DNA from: JBNJGT01 sp051819765
Lineage (GTDB): Archaea; Nanobdellota; Nanobdellia; Woesearchaeales; JACJVW01
Direction: 5' to 3'
DNA: 30,589 nt
NCBI GenBank assembly: GCA_051819765.1
Contig: JBNJGT010000013.1
Coordinates: forward strand, 1-30,589
Below the pieces are notes generated by a model. That model was not told where the DNA came from. It did not search any database and saw nothing but the letters and a program-made list of their open reading frames with translations. Shown here piece by piece: positions 6,481 through 14,686 of the stretch. Position 1 is the stretch's first letter. Each line of letters opens with the position of its first letter. The position numbers and the translations under genes are program-made.

Positions 6481-8288
6481 AGCCCAGATGGTCATGAAGG
6501 AGGTTGTCATGCTCACGCTTGTGGCAGTCCTCATCTTTGTCCTGTTCAAGCCCATTTTTGCCTTCACCTCAAACATATTTGGTGTCACAAGCCCCACCGA
6601 GAAGAGCTTTGAGATCTTGGGTAGTGAGGTGAACCGTCTTGTGGACTCAACTGAGAATTTCAAGCAACAACTCGTACCAATGACCCTTGAAAGTGAGTAT
6701 TTTTTGATTGGTTTTGATAAGGAGTATACTCCTGTACAAATTTCAGATTTTGTGGCTGGTCCGGATAAAGATATTTTGGAAGATGCTATGGAGGGGATTA
6801 GCGACGCTGTCCGCAAACCGAAATTGGAAAAGCCACAGACATGCGGCACAAGTGCCTGTTTGTGTCTTATGCATGACGATGAATTCAAGCGATGCAGGGT
6901 TTATTCGGAAAACATCGTATTTGCGGGATTCCCTTTTGAAGACCCGCACAAAGATAAATATGTGCTAAAGATTGTAAAACAAGTGGCGCAGATTCTTGGC
7001 ATTGATGAACTTGAGTATCCCATGCAAAACAGTGGACAGTCCAGACCTGCTGATTTTGATGAGTTCACACAAGCTGGCTTTCCTTCTACATGGTACGAGG
7101 CCTATGGGTATCTTTATTTGGTTCCCTATATCAACTATGATGGATCTGGTAGTGGTCTCTTTGCACCAGGTGGTAGCAAAGTCAGTTTTGGTGTCAGGAA
7201 TGTGTATGTTGAAAAACTAAATGTCCAGGATACTGAATATGTGCTTATTTCACCACTTGATTTTAGCGCAGGAAAGGAGTTTGCTGATGCAGTTATGGAG
7301 AACCGCTCTCAAATGTATGAATCTGTACAAAAAAGACAGTCTTTGATTGCGGAAGTGAAAAAACTCTCCGAGAATATCCAAAAAGATTCCCTCGATATCT
7401 CAAAGGAAGAGATGCGACAGGAGTTGGAGGACTACGCAAGCCAGCAGATGGAACCTGAGGANNNNNNNNNNNNNNNNNNNNNNNNNNNNNNNNNNNNNNN
7501 NNNNNNNNNNNNNNNNNNNNNNNNNNNNNNNNNNNNNNNNNNNNNNNNNNNNNNNNNNNNNACTCTCCGAGAATATCCAAAAAGATTCCCTCGATATCTC
7601 AAAGGAAGAGATGCGACAGGAGTTGGAGGACTACGCAAGCCAGCAGATGGAACCTGAGGAAGACATAATCCATGATCATTTCAGGCCTATCATGTGGAAG
7701 GATAATTGGCAGGCCTTCTGGAAAGAGTTTGATTCACGCCCGGAGGTAGACCAGATCATTGCAGACATCTCACCAGAGGACGAATCCAAGGTTGTGGACA
7801 TCTTGTCTCTTGACACAAACTTCAACGACGCCCACACCATCCAGTTGAAGTGGATCTTTGACACCCCTGATGAGAGACTTGAGGACCTGTATGATGAAAA
7901 GGAATCGTTCTATGAAGCCTGGTGGTATGACAACGGGAACCAGTATGTGACAATAGCTGGGCCTCCTGACAGGTTCTCTGATCTCACAACCGAGGGCCTC
8001 TCACGCTTGTATTCAGCATATATCAATTCATTGGGTACTCAGAAAGGCAAATGGTATGAGAAACTGTATGAACAGTGTCAGGAGCTTGAAGAGACCTATC
8101 CAGAAGCCCCCATCCCTGAGGAATGTGATCAGCGCATATGCCAGATGGGCCAAAGCTGCCAAATCCAGAATGAGAAACCCTGTATCTGCCGGATGGATAA
8201 CGGGGTAGAAGCATGCACAACCCAGAGCTACTGCTTCAGACAGGACGGATGCGGCACCATCGATCTCTCCAATTCCCAGGAGTGTTAG
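6473..8288 (+). CDS. Large membrane-anchored protein, interrupted by the assembly gap
   Basis: The gene starts MSKAQMVMKEVVMLTLVAVL with one membrane helix (about 10-30) and continues as a large, mostly soluble domain to a Cys-rich end (ICQMGQSCQIQNEKPCIC). It is broken by 100 N, but 99 bp before the gap are repeated exactly after it. Collapsing the duplicate (199 bp) restores one open frame of 538 residues, so no real frameshift is implied. Residues about 70-280 use more AT-rich codons than the rest. A helical, Glu/Lys-rich stretch spans the join. No family recognised. Downstream genes restart from a new TATA box. Confidence 0.75.
7363..7461 (+). repeat. 99-bp duplicate, left of gap
   Basis: This segment is identical to 7562-7660. 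It ends exactly at the first N. The exact abutment to the gap marks it as unmerged contig-end overlap rather than a biological repeat. Confidence 0.9.
7462..7561. other. Scaffold gap of 100 N
   Basis: Exactly 100 unknown bases, a common placeholder for a gap of unknown length. The flanking overlap suggests the true gap is zero. Confidence 0.95.
7562..7660 (+). repeat. 99-bp duplicate, right of gap
   Basis: Second copy of the contig-end overlap, beginning at the first base after the N run and offset by 199 bp from the left copy. Confidence 0.9.
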
Positions 8289-8295
8289 CAAAAAT

Positions 8296-8305
8296 CATAT
8301 AAAGT
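8296..8305 (+). promoter_or_regulatory. Internal TATA box before the hydrolase-fold genes
   Basis: CATATAAAGT ends 20 bp before the ATG at 8326, in a 37-bp intergenic space. It probably starts a leaderless unit running to 13938. Confidence 0.5.
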
Positions 8306-8325
8306 AAGCTTCCCCAGAGCATGCC

Positions 8326-9237
8326 ATGGACAAAGGAGGGACCCTGGACACTGACATCATGCCTATCATTCTAGATCTCCTACTGATTGCAGCATTGCTT
8401 GTGTTTTTGTTGGGAAAGGTCACTGATTATGAGAATCACACCTATTTCGAGAAGAATTATCTTGCAAAAGACCTTGCACTCCTCATTGATACCATCTACG
8501 CTGCGCCTGTGGAAGTAAGCTATCTGTATGACCCGAGCGGTTTGGATCTTTCTCGTTACTCATTTGACTTCACTGACCAGCAGGTCCAGGTAAGAGATGA
8601 TACCATGATCTATTATCCATTCGCCATAAATTCCTTGACTCCCCTGGCAGCAGATTCCCTCGATAATCCCTTACGGGTATTCATAGAGAATACAAACGTT
8701 CTCCGCGTGGCCCAGGATTCCGGGACCGCAACCTGTAGCTACGCGCTTGATACAGCAGATCCACAATGGAGATCCAAACTGATCGCTCTTGACCCCTCAG
8801 ACCAAATTGATTGGCAGGGTGCAACCGTTGACAAGAACATCATGTGGGATATCGCAACCCAGGTCAAAGTCTATCTTGGAACCAACATCCAGCTTACCTC
8901 CCGGGATTTCACTGCAGAGAAAAAACCAATCCCTAACGCTGATATCACTATAGCGCTTGCCCCAGGACGCGCAGAACCGACAATCATTCCGATCACCATC
9001 TCCTATGATATGGCTGACCCGCGCGCCAGGAAACTCTCCTGTCTCCTTCAGCGTGAGTTCCAGGAAGCAGGTCTGGGTGATGCGGTCAACACCGTGCGAC
9101 TCCAGCGTACAGGGGGGGCCGAGTTTGTCCGTATAGAGCTTGGAAACGTGCTCAATTCCGGCTCAATCCTTGAAAAGAAACAGGAAAAGATATTCACCTC
9201 GATTACCGATGCCATCACGCAGTTTTACACAGGGTAG
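8326..9237 (+). CDS. Membrane-anchored Amidase_3-like domain lacking zinc ligands
   Basis: A 303-residue protein with an N-terminal membrane helix (about 12-30). Residues 151-303 follow the strand and helix order of N-acetylmuramoyl-L-alanine amidases (Amidase_3): KLIALDPSDQ for the family's VVIDPGHGG, DKNIMWDIATQVKVYL for the long first helix, LTSRD for LTRD, ADITIALAPG for ADLFISIHAN, a two-helix region, and VRIELGNVLNSG for VLVELGFLSNP. Both family histidine zinc ligands are absent and the Glu ligand position appears to be Asp169; only Glu271 of the last motif is kept. It should therefore be catalytically dead, perhaps a murein-binding or structural subunit. The similarity was judged by eye. 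Confidence 0.6.
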   Translation: MDKGGTLDTDIMPIILDLLLIAALLVFLLGKVTDYENHTYFEKNYLAKDLALLIDTIYAAPVEVSYLYDPSGLDLSRYSFDFTDQQVQVRDDTMIYYPFAINSLTPLAADSLDNPLRVFIENTNVLRVAQDSGTATCSYALDTADPQWRSKLIALDPSDQIDWQGATVDKNIMWDIATQVKVYLGTNIQLTSRDFTAEKKPIPNADITIALAPGRAEPTIIPITISYDMADPRARKLSCLLQREFQEAGLGDAVNTVRLQRTGGAEFVRIELGNVLNSGSILEKKQEKIFTSITDAITQFYTG

Positions 9238-9253
9238 TATCTCCTTAACCGGG

Positions 9254-9688
9254 TTGTACTATATATGGAAGCTCTTCATGATCATAGTTGTAGCTACAGC
9301 ACTCCTCATGGTCCTGCAATCCTCTATGGTGAAGAACGTGGACACCCGTGAGGTCGAGGCCAATCTGTTCATGCATCGGCTTCTCTACTCCAAGCAGGGA
9401 CTCTCCTATTATGACAGTGCCCTTGACAAGGTTTATCCCGGAATCATTGACACGGGATTTGACATCGGTATCTCTTACAAGGAGGACCACCTTGCCGCAA
9501 AGATTGAGCTTTCCAACCAGACCTGGGAAAGGACTGAGTATTTCAATCGCGATCTCTTTGAAAAGATTGAACCCCTCTCCTATGGAGGATCCGGTCCTGG
9601 CTCAGTGACTAAGGTACAACAGAGCCTCTATGTGCTCACTGAGAGCAGGGATCCGGCAAAACTGGTCATGACAGTGGTGATACAATGA
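9254..9688 (+). CDS. Single-helix membrane-anchored protein
   Basis: A protein of about 144 residues with one N-terminal helix (MIIVVATALLMVLQSSM) and a beta-rich exported part. The start is uncertain: a TTG at 9254 gives a short charged segment before the helix, whereas the first ATG at 9278 would place the helix at residue 1. No Shine-Dalgarno sequence decides this. The stop overlaps the next ATG (ATGA). It has pilin-like architecture without a clear class III leader. No family recognised. Confidence 0.6.
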   Translation: MYYIWKLFMIIVVATALLMVLQSSMVKNVDTREVEANLFMHRLLYSKQGLSYYDSALDKVYPGIIDTGFDIGISYKEDHLAAKIELSNQTWERTEYFNRDLFEKIEPLSYGGSGPGSVTKVQQSLYVLTESRDPAKLVMTVVIQ

Positions 9689-10284
9689 GTCGCATATCAG
9701 AAGCTACAATCCTTGTCATGTCACTCATCGCGCTCATACTGGTGTTCATTGTGTTTTTCATCCTCTACTCTCCTGGGGAACGGCTGGAATTCAATATTGA
9801 ATCACAATCGCGCGAGCTTACCCTTGACATGATGCTCAACAACATCGTGCGTACACCAGCCGAAGGAGGAACCATCAGGGATCTGTATGCGCAGGCCTAT
9901 GAAGCCTGTGATGCCCATGAATCTGGATGCCAGGATAGGCTAGGTGAAGTGAAGGATACAGTTGAGGATACGCTGTCATTTGCCGAGCATACCTTCACTG
10001 ATGTGGTCACCCCCACAGGGTTTGTCGACTGTACCAGCATCTATCGCCTTCAGTTCTCTCCCAATGAACCAGAGATTAATTTCAGGTGGATCGACGATCG
10101 TTTCGGCGACCGTAATGAGCCATTTGGTTCCATAAAATCCCAAAGTTACTACACCAAGGAAGGGGCACAGGACCAGGCCCAATGCCTAAAGTACATGACT
10201 CCTCCAAATCCCGTGACCAAACGCATACTCTTAAAAGATGGCACCTCCATTTATGTGACACTGGAGCAAGGTTTTAGAAAATGA
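9685..10284 (+). CDS. Single-helix membrane-anchored protein
   Basis: A 199-residue protein: MSRISEATIL, a hydrophobic helix to about residue 28, then an exported domain with cysteines at C74-E-A-C-type and C-x-C spacings and a closing LLKDGTSIYVTLEQGF strand region. Like its upstream neighbour it begins with a single helix and reads as a minor pilin or assembly-type component. ATGA overlaps join it to both neighbours, so it is co-translated with the hydrolase-fold genes. No family recognised. Confidence 0.65.
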   Translation: MSRISEATILVMSLIALILVFIVFFILYSPGERLEFNIESQSRELTLDMMLNNIVRTPAEGGTIRDLYAQAYEACDAHESGCQDRLGEVKDTVEDTLSFAEHTFTDVVTPTGFVDCTSIYRLQFSPNEPEINFRWIDDRFGDRNEPFGSIKSQSYYTKEGAQDQAQCLKYMTPPNPVTKRILLKDGTSIYVTLEQGFRK

Positions 10285-11405
10285 ATCGCAAAGGTATGAT
10301 CTTTCACGTTGGCATTGTCCTAGTGGCAGTCATAGTCCTGACGCAGATCTATTCAGTCCTTGATGATAAGAGTGATAAGATCACCTATGAACTGGGACAT
10401 CAGCAGTTCGCATTGTATGAACAATACCAGGAATTGGCTGACATGACCGTGACCCTTGAGATACATGCCCGTTCCTTCCTCCTTGAAGCCATCTCTGAGA
10501 CCGCAAAAAACGGCTGGTTCTATAGCATGGACAACACTCAGGGAAAACACGTCTCAGATTGCGGCCAGTACTACGGATACCAGGTGTGGCAGTCCAGGGA
10601 TATGGATTTTGAGGAATGTGCTCCTGAATCATCCTTACCGGCTATCGAATCATACTTCAATCAGTACTTTGCCCCTATCATGGAAGAGATGGGCATACCC
10701 TCTCTCAAGATCCTGGAGGTGACCACTGGTGCAGAGTCGGTCTTCAGGTTTGTTGGCCCAAGCCTCTCATACCGGAGAGGTATCACCAGTGAATCTGTCC
10801 GTTCTGATATCGGTGAGTTGGTCACCCCTCCACTGGTTGACTATGAACAGGCAACCGCCCTGCAGGGGCCGGGTTGTGAGGATAAGGACAAGTGCTTGAC
10901 TCTCCCTGAGGAAGATTTCTACAATCTTTACTCCATAGAGGATCCATTATCCCACCATCTCTACATCGAGCCCGATGTCCGTGGTGGCAATGCGATAACC
11001 AAAGAGCTTGCCCAGGCATTGATAGACATCGGGCATGCCTGGCACGAGCAAGAATGCGCTGGGGAGAGTGACTGCAAGGCTTCCATCCGCATCTCTTCAT
11101 TGTCCACTGGCAAACATTCAGATTACAGTCCTCACAACATCGGAAACGCCGCAGACATCTGGGCCTGTACTGATAGCGATGGGACCAGGGTAAGCTCCCG
11201 GGATTTTCACTACAACAGGGATGGAAAAGAAGTATTTGACCGGTGCTATGATCTCATTACCGCCTACTACCAAAAAAACCTGCCGGATGGGGACCTTTAC
11301 GGCCCTGCCAAGGACAGGTGTTTTTATGGCACGACCCCCTGCACCCAGGCTCAGTATGACAAGCTCATAGAAAACCACTTCCACCATATCCATCTGAACC
11401 CATGA
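10281..11405 (+). CDS. Membrane-anchored M15-type (D-Ala-D-Ala peptidase-like) protein
   Basis: A 374-residue protein with an N-terminal membrane helix (about 6-26) and a C-terminal zinc peptidase domain (about 225-374). SPHNIGNAADI (283-293) is the SxHxxGxAxD motif of M15 peptidases, giving zinc ligands H285 and D292. HFHHIHL (366-372) supplies the third histidine, probably H371 or H368. M15 enzymes cut D-amino-acid bonds in peptidoglycan stem peptides. Residues 30-220 are unrecognised. It ends 4 bp inside the next gene. An intact murein-type active site in an archaeon is unusual; the substrate is unknown. Confidence 0.7.
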   Translation: MNRKGMIFHVGIVLVAVIVLTQIYSVLDDKSDKITYELGHQQFALYEQYQELADMTVTLEIHARSFLLEAISETAKNGWFYSMDNTQGKHVSDCGQYYGYQVWQSRDMDFEECAPESSLPAIESYFNQYFAPIMEEMGIPSLKILEVTTGAESVFRFVGPSLSYRRGITSESVRSDIGELVTPPLVDYEQATALQGPGCEDKDKCLTLPEEDFYNLYSIEDPLSHHLYIEPDVRGGNAITKELAQALIDIGHAWHEQECAGESDCKASIRISSLSTGKHSDYSPHNIGNAADIWACTDSDGTRVSSRDFHYNRDGKEVFDRCYDLITAYYQKNLPDGDLYGPAKDRCFYGTTPCTQAQYDKLIENHFHHIHLNP

Positions 11406-13066
11406 AACTCCAACTAGCGATCTGGATTCCGGTAGTCATTTTCCTAATGTTCACAGTGCCCAAGGGAATCGAAAGCATCACTGGCATGGTTTATTCGCCA
11501 TCTGAACACGCAGTACAGGAAAGTGAACTCACAGAGACTCAGCAGGCACTCTATGACGACCTCAAAACCCGTTTCAGCACCATGGACGAGTTCGCACACA
11601 CATCTACCGTGGACCTCATCGTCAAAAAGGCTGAAGAGCTCGGTCTCCCCGAACCCTACCTGTACGCAGGTCTGTTCTACGTGGAAAGCGATTATTTCTC
11701 CGAGTCCCCCATCCGCTGTGAGAACAATTACGAGGAGCCCTATATAGCCTGCACCCTCAATGAAGAAAGCAAGCGATGCGCTGACAAGAAATCCTTCTAT
11801 GATTTATGCACTTCCCATTGTGATGACTCGATCTACTGCACTGCCGATAACATTGGTGGGCATGACTGCACCTTTGAAACACAAAGCGGCAAGAAATTCC
11901 ATCAGTTTTCCTGCAGCTACGGCCTGACCCAGATCATGTATCCGGTTGCCCTTGACCTGGGATACACTGGTCCACCAGAACAACTGGTAGAAGATGATGA
12001 GAAAGCAATCGAGCTCTCTCTCCGGTTATTCAGACGAAACCTCAACCAGCTCGAATCAGAGTTCCCGGACCAGGATGTCCTCGTTGATGCAGTGCTTGCC
12101 TACAACATGGGTGCCGGGACAGTTGAATCTCTCAAAAGGAAATACGGACCTGGGATAGATTCCTACATCAATCATGTCAAGGACGTCCAGGGACGCTCCC
12201 GCTATATCGGCCGGATTCTCGTGTTTCGGGAGGTATTGCGGGACATACATCTGGGACATGACCTTAAGGACTTGAAACAGTACGTGAAGATGGCCTACCA
12301 GCGCTTCAACTTTGACCCACCCTCACATGAGGAAAGCCTTCGGTCCACAGTATCCCAGGATATTGGATTTAGTGTCTCCATCCCCTATGACATGGACCAG
12401 TTCCAGAAGGTTCGCTCAGACGCAAAGATACTTGCAGATTCCTGTACGGATATCAATGCGTTGGACTTGTGTATTGATGAGACCACTCGTGGCTTTGAGT
12501 TTGACTGGGGCTATGGATCAGATTGTCTTACTGAGAACGAGGATTACTTCTACCGCATGGTTGAATCCATCAGGCAATGCATGGCTACGCCTGGTGATGC
12601 CTGCACCTGCCAATTACCTCAGGGTGTGGGGAGATTCACCCTCAAGGAATCCTCCGTGGGTACGATGATTACCGGACAGATCAGTGGTGAGGAATTCCAG
12701 GAGACCCTGGACATCGGTCTGCGTGACCCCAATGAATACATTGAGTTTCCCCATGATTTAAGTGACCATGAGATACGTATCATCAATGGAAAGACTGAAC
12801 TGCATCTGGTCACTGTACCGTACAAGCCCACTGTTGAGAAATACCTGGCAGTCGGTGATGAACTATCGGTTGTTGAACAGGAAGATGCGTGCATCACTCC
12901 TCCCAAGACGACCTACCGGTTCTGTGTTGACACTGGAAGCTTCAAACATCGCTTTGCTCTCACCTTCAGGTCAAATGAAGCACCCCTCAGTGTGGGCACA
13001 ATGCATAATGGTCATCTCACAACAAAGGACACTATCATCACAAAAGTTGGAGGGCTGATACAATGA
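11402..13066 (+). CDS. SLT/GH23 lytic transglycosylase-like protein
   Basis: A 554-residue protein with an N-terminal membrane helix or signal anchor (about 4-20). Residues 82-280 hold the lysozyme-like SLT fold: PYLYAGLFYVESDY with catalytic Glu95, SYGLTQIMYPVA (GLTQIM at 174-179) and AYNMGAG (233-239), followed by YIGRIL. These match the ES, GLMQ and AYNAG motifs of GH23 enzymes, which cleave the MurNAc-GlcNAc bond. A Cys-rich insertion (about 106-171) lies between the first two motifs. The 270 residues after the fold are unrecognised. All key residues are present, so activity is plausible. Confidence 0.8.
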   Translation: MKLQLAIWIPVVIFLMFTVPKGIESITGMVYSPSEHAVQESELTETQQALYDDLKTRFSTMDEFAHTSTVDLIVKKAEELGLPEPYLYAGLFYVESDYFSESPIRCENNYEEPYIACTLNEESKRCADKKSFYDLCTSHCDDSIYCTADNIGGHDCTFETQSGKKFHQFSCSYGLTQIMYPVALDLGYTGPPEQLVEDDEKAIELSLRLFRRNLNQLESEFPDQDVLVDAVLAYNMGAGTVESLKRKYGPGIDSYINHVKDVQGRSRYIGRILVFREVLRDIHLGHDLKDLKQYVKMAYQRFNFDPPSHEESLRSTVSQDIGFSVSIPYDMDQFQKVRSDAKILADSCTDINALDLCIDETTRGFEFDWGYGSDCLTENEDYFYRMVESIRQCMATPGDACTCQLPQGVGRFTLKESSVGTMITGQISGEEFQETLDIGLRDPNEYIEFPHDLSDHEIRIINGKTELHLVTVPYKPTVEKYLAVGDELSVVEQEDACITPPKTTYRFCVDTGSFKHRFALTFRSNEAPLSVGTMHNGHLTTKDTIITKVGGLIQ

Positions 13067-13938
13067 GGCTTCTTTTGCTGGGCGTGATATGTATGGCAGT
13101 GTTTGCGCACGCAGATTGCTCGTCCTTATATGTCCCTCAGGTCAAGGACATGTCCTTGGACATCTACTACGACGTGTTCTGGTCACGGGCAAGCACCACG
13201 TCCCTCCAAGAGCTTCCCTCCTTCTCCCGGGGTCAGCCTGTCTGTCTCCAGTTACCCGAAAGCATCAATTCAGTGAAAGGAGATACTTTCTGGCAGGCCT
13301 GGCAACAGTATGGTGCCATACGTGGGTATACCTTTGCGGAGTTTGTTGCTCATTCCATGGAAACGAATGATCGTTACATAAACCCTGTCAACTTCGACCC
13401 CTTTGCCGTTGATGTCTCAGTCAAAAAGTACTATATGGACAAGATATTCAATGAGTCCTACCAGCAGGCACTGGCACAGGCAAATCAGGAGTTTCTCGAT
13501 CTGCAGCTTTCAGACAATTACCTCCAATTCCTTGGGGAACCGATTGACCCCGCACTGCAACCCGCCTATGAGGAAGCATTCCAGCATGATCTGACCTATC
13601 TGCATGAGAATCTTGGGTTGGAGCTCAGGTTTCTCATAATCGACATATCCCTCATTGAACCAACATCTCTCTCACTTCCCGCGATCGCAAAGCATGCGTA
13701 CGAGAAATCCGACGATGATCAGGTCTTGGTCACATTTTTGATGGATCATTCAAAGGGTAGCGTTGCGATATCCTTTCCCCCTGATTCCAGAATCAATGAA
13801 GAACCCGCATCCTTTGACACAATCATCGACAAGACCGAAGCATCCCTGAAAAAATACCTGGACGGCGAGATTAACTTTGGTCGCTTGATTCATGAGGTTG
13901 AGACCCGGATTGTGACTCAGTATCAGGCACAAAAATAA
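13063..13938 (+). CDS. Secreted protein, possibly TPM-domain-like
   Basis: A 291-residue protein with a classical signal peptide (MRLLLLGVICMAVFAHADC). If Cys19 is the first mature residue it could be lipid-anchored. Residues about 165-291 (a helix, then LELRFLIIDIS, then QVLVTFLMDHSKGSVAISF) resemble the TPM/DUF477 fold in order, but no diagnostic residue confirms this. It is the last gene of the cluster, overlapping the previous stop by 4 bp, and its final 68 bp overlap the convergent GTPase gene. Confidence 0.6.
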   Translation: MRLLLLGVICMAVFAHADCSSLYVPQVKDMSLDIYYDVFWSRASTTSLQELPSFSRGQPVCLQLPESINSVKGDTFWQAWQQYGAIRGYTFAEFVAHSMETNDRYINPVNFDPFAVDVSVKKYYMDKIFNESYQQALAQANQEFLDLQLSDNYLQFLGEPIDPALQPAYEEAFQHDLTYLHENLGLELRFLIIDISLIEPTSLSLPAIAKHAYEKSDDDQVLVTFLMDHSKGSVAISFPPDSRINEEPASFDTIIDKTEASLKKYLDGEINFGRLIHEVETRIVTQYQAQK

Positions 13939-14653
13939 GTCCCTTTTGCCATTCATCAAGAAGCTTTCGTGCAGCCCGATCAAGATCAGGTATGCCTCCT
14001 TTCTTGAGCATGTTCCACCGCCTGGTAAGCGCCTCAAGCAACTCATCCGTGTCTCCTGAGATCTGATATGCGTCCTTGATCGACTCACTCTGATTCTCCA
14101 GCAAGACATACGCAACACCTAATGGGTCTTTGACCTGGCTCATGCTTTTCGTCCCGAAGAGCGCATGCTTGATCTCATCCTTTTCCTTGAAAGGGACAAC
14201 CCCTGGTGTATCAAGTATCCGTATCCGGTTATCCACCCTGATCAGTTGGATACCCTTGGTATATCCTGAGACTGAACTGGTTTGCGCAGCTCGCTTACCC
14301 TTCAAAGCGTTGATCACCGAGCTTTTGCCTGTGTTCGGATACCCCACCACTCCTACCACTACTTTGCGCTCCTCAGCATACCGCAGGATCCGTTCACGTA
14401 AGCGTGTCAGTCCATAGTGCTTATTGCAGGATACAAAAACAGAGGGTCGCAGTTTTTTCTTCCATGATTCCACATGCTGTTTTGGCATCAGTTCGCACTT
14501 ATTGAGCACATAGATGATCTGCTTTCCAGCCATCGCTACCTTATGCTCTATTTCAGGGTTACGTGATTCCTGGGGAAAGCGTGCATCCAGTACCTCGAGA
14601 ATGATGTCAGCTTCATTGATCACTTCATTGACGATCTTCCAAAAGGTAGCCAT
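13871..14653 (-). CDS. Circularly permuted GTPase, YlqF/Nog2-like
   Basis: A 260-residue protein whose GTPase motifs run in permuted order: NKCE (51-54, G4), SCNKHYG (75-81, G5 region), GYPNTGKSS (104-112, G1) and DTPG (148-151, G3). This order is the mark of the YlqF/YawG/Nog2 family, which acts in large ribosomal subunit assembly. The C-terminal helical part (about 180-235) fits the family. It follows the helicase gene on the same strand by 33 bp but has its own TATA-like box. Its 3' end runs into the last gene of the secretion cluster. Confidence 0.85.
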   Translation of the reverse strand: MATFWKIVNEVINEADIILEVLDARFPQESRNPEIEHKVAMAGKQIIYVLNKCELMPKQHVESWKKKLRPSVFVSCNKHYGLTRLRERILRYAEERKVVVGVVGYPNTGKSSVINALKGKRAAQTSSVSGYTKGIQLIRVDNRIRILDTPGVVPFKEKDEIKHALFGTKSMSQVKDPLGVAYVLLENQSESIKDAYQISGDTDELLEALTRRWNMLKKGGIPDLDRAARKLLDEWQKGLIFVPDTESQSGSQPHESSDQS

Positions 14654-14675
14654 AGCCCAAAAAAAGCGGGCCAGA

Positions 14676-14685
14676 CTTAAAAAGG
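14676..14685 (-). promoter_or_regulatory. TATA-like box of the GTPase gene
   Basis: CCTTTTTAAG on the minus strand lies 23-32 bp before the ATG at 14653. Confidence 0.4.
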
Positions 14686-14686
14686 T

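Noticed and set aside
6473..8288. Frameshifted pseudogene at the N run
   Set aside because: Collapsing the 99-bp duplicate restores the frame, so the break is technical.
13144..13157. Perfect palindrome AAGGACATGTCCTT
   Set aside because: It sits inside a coding region and encodes ordinary residues (KDMSL); noted only because it uses the same half-site as the wHTH palindromes.
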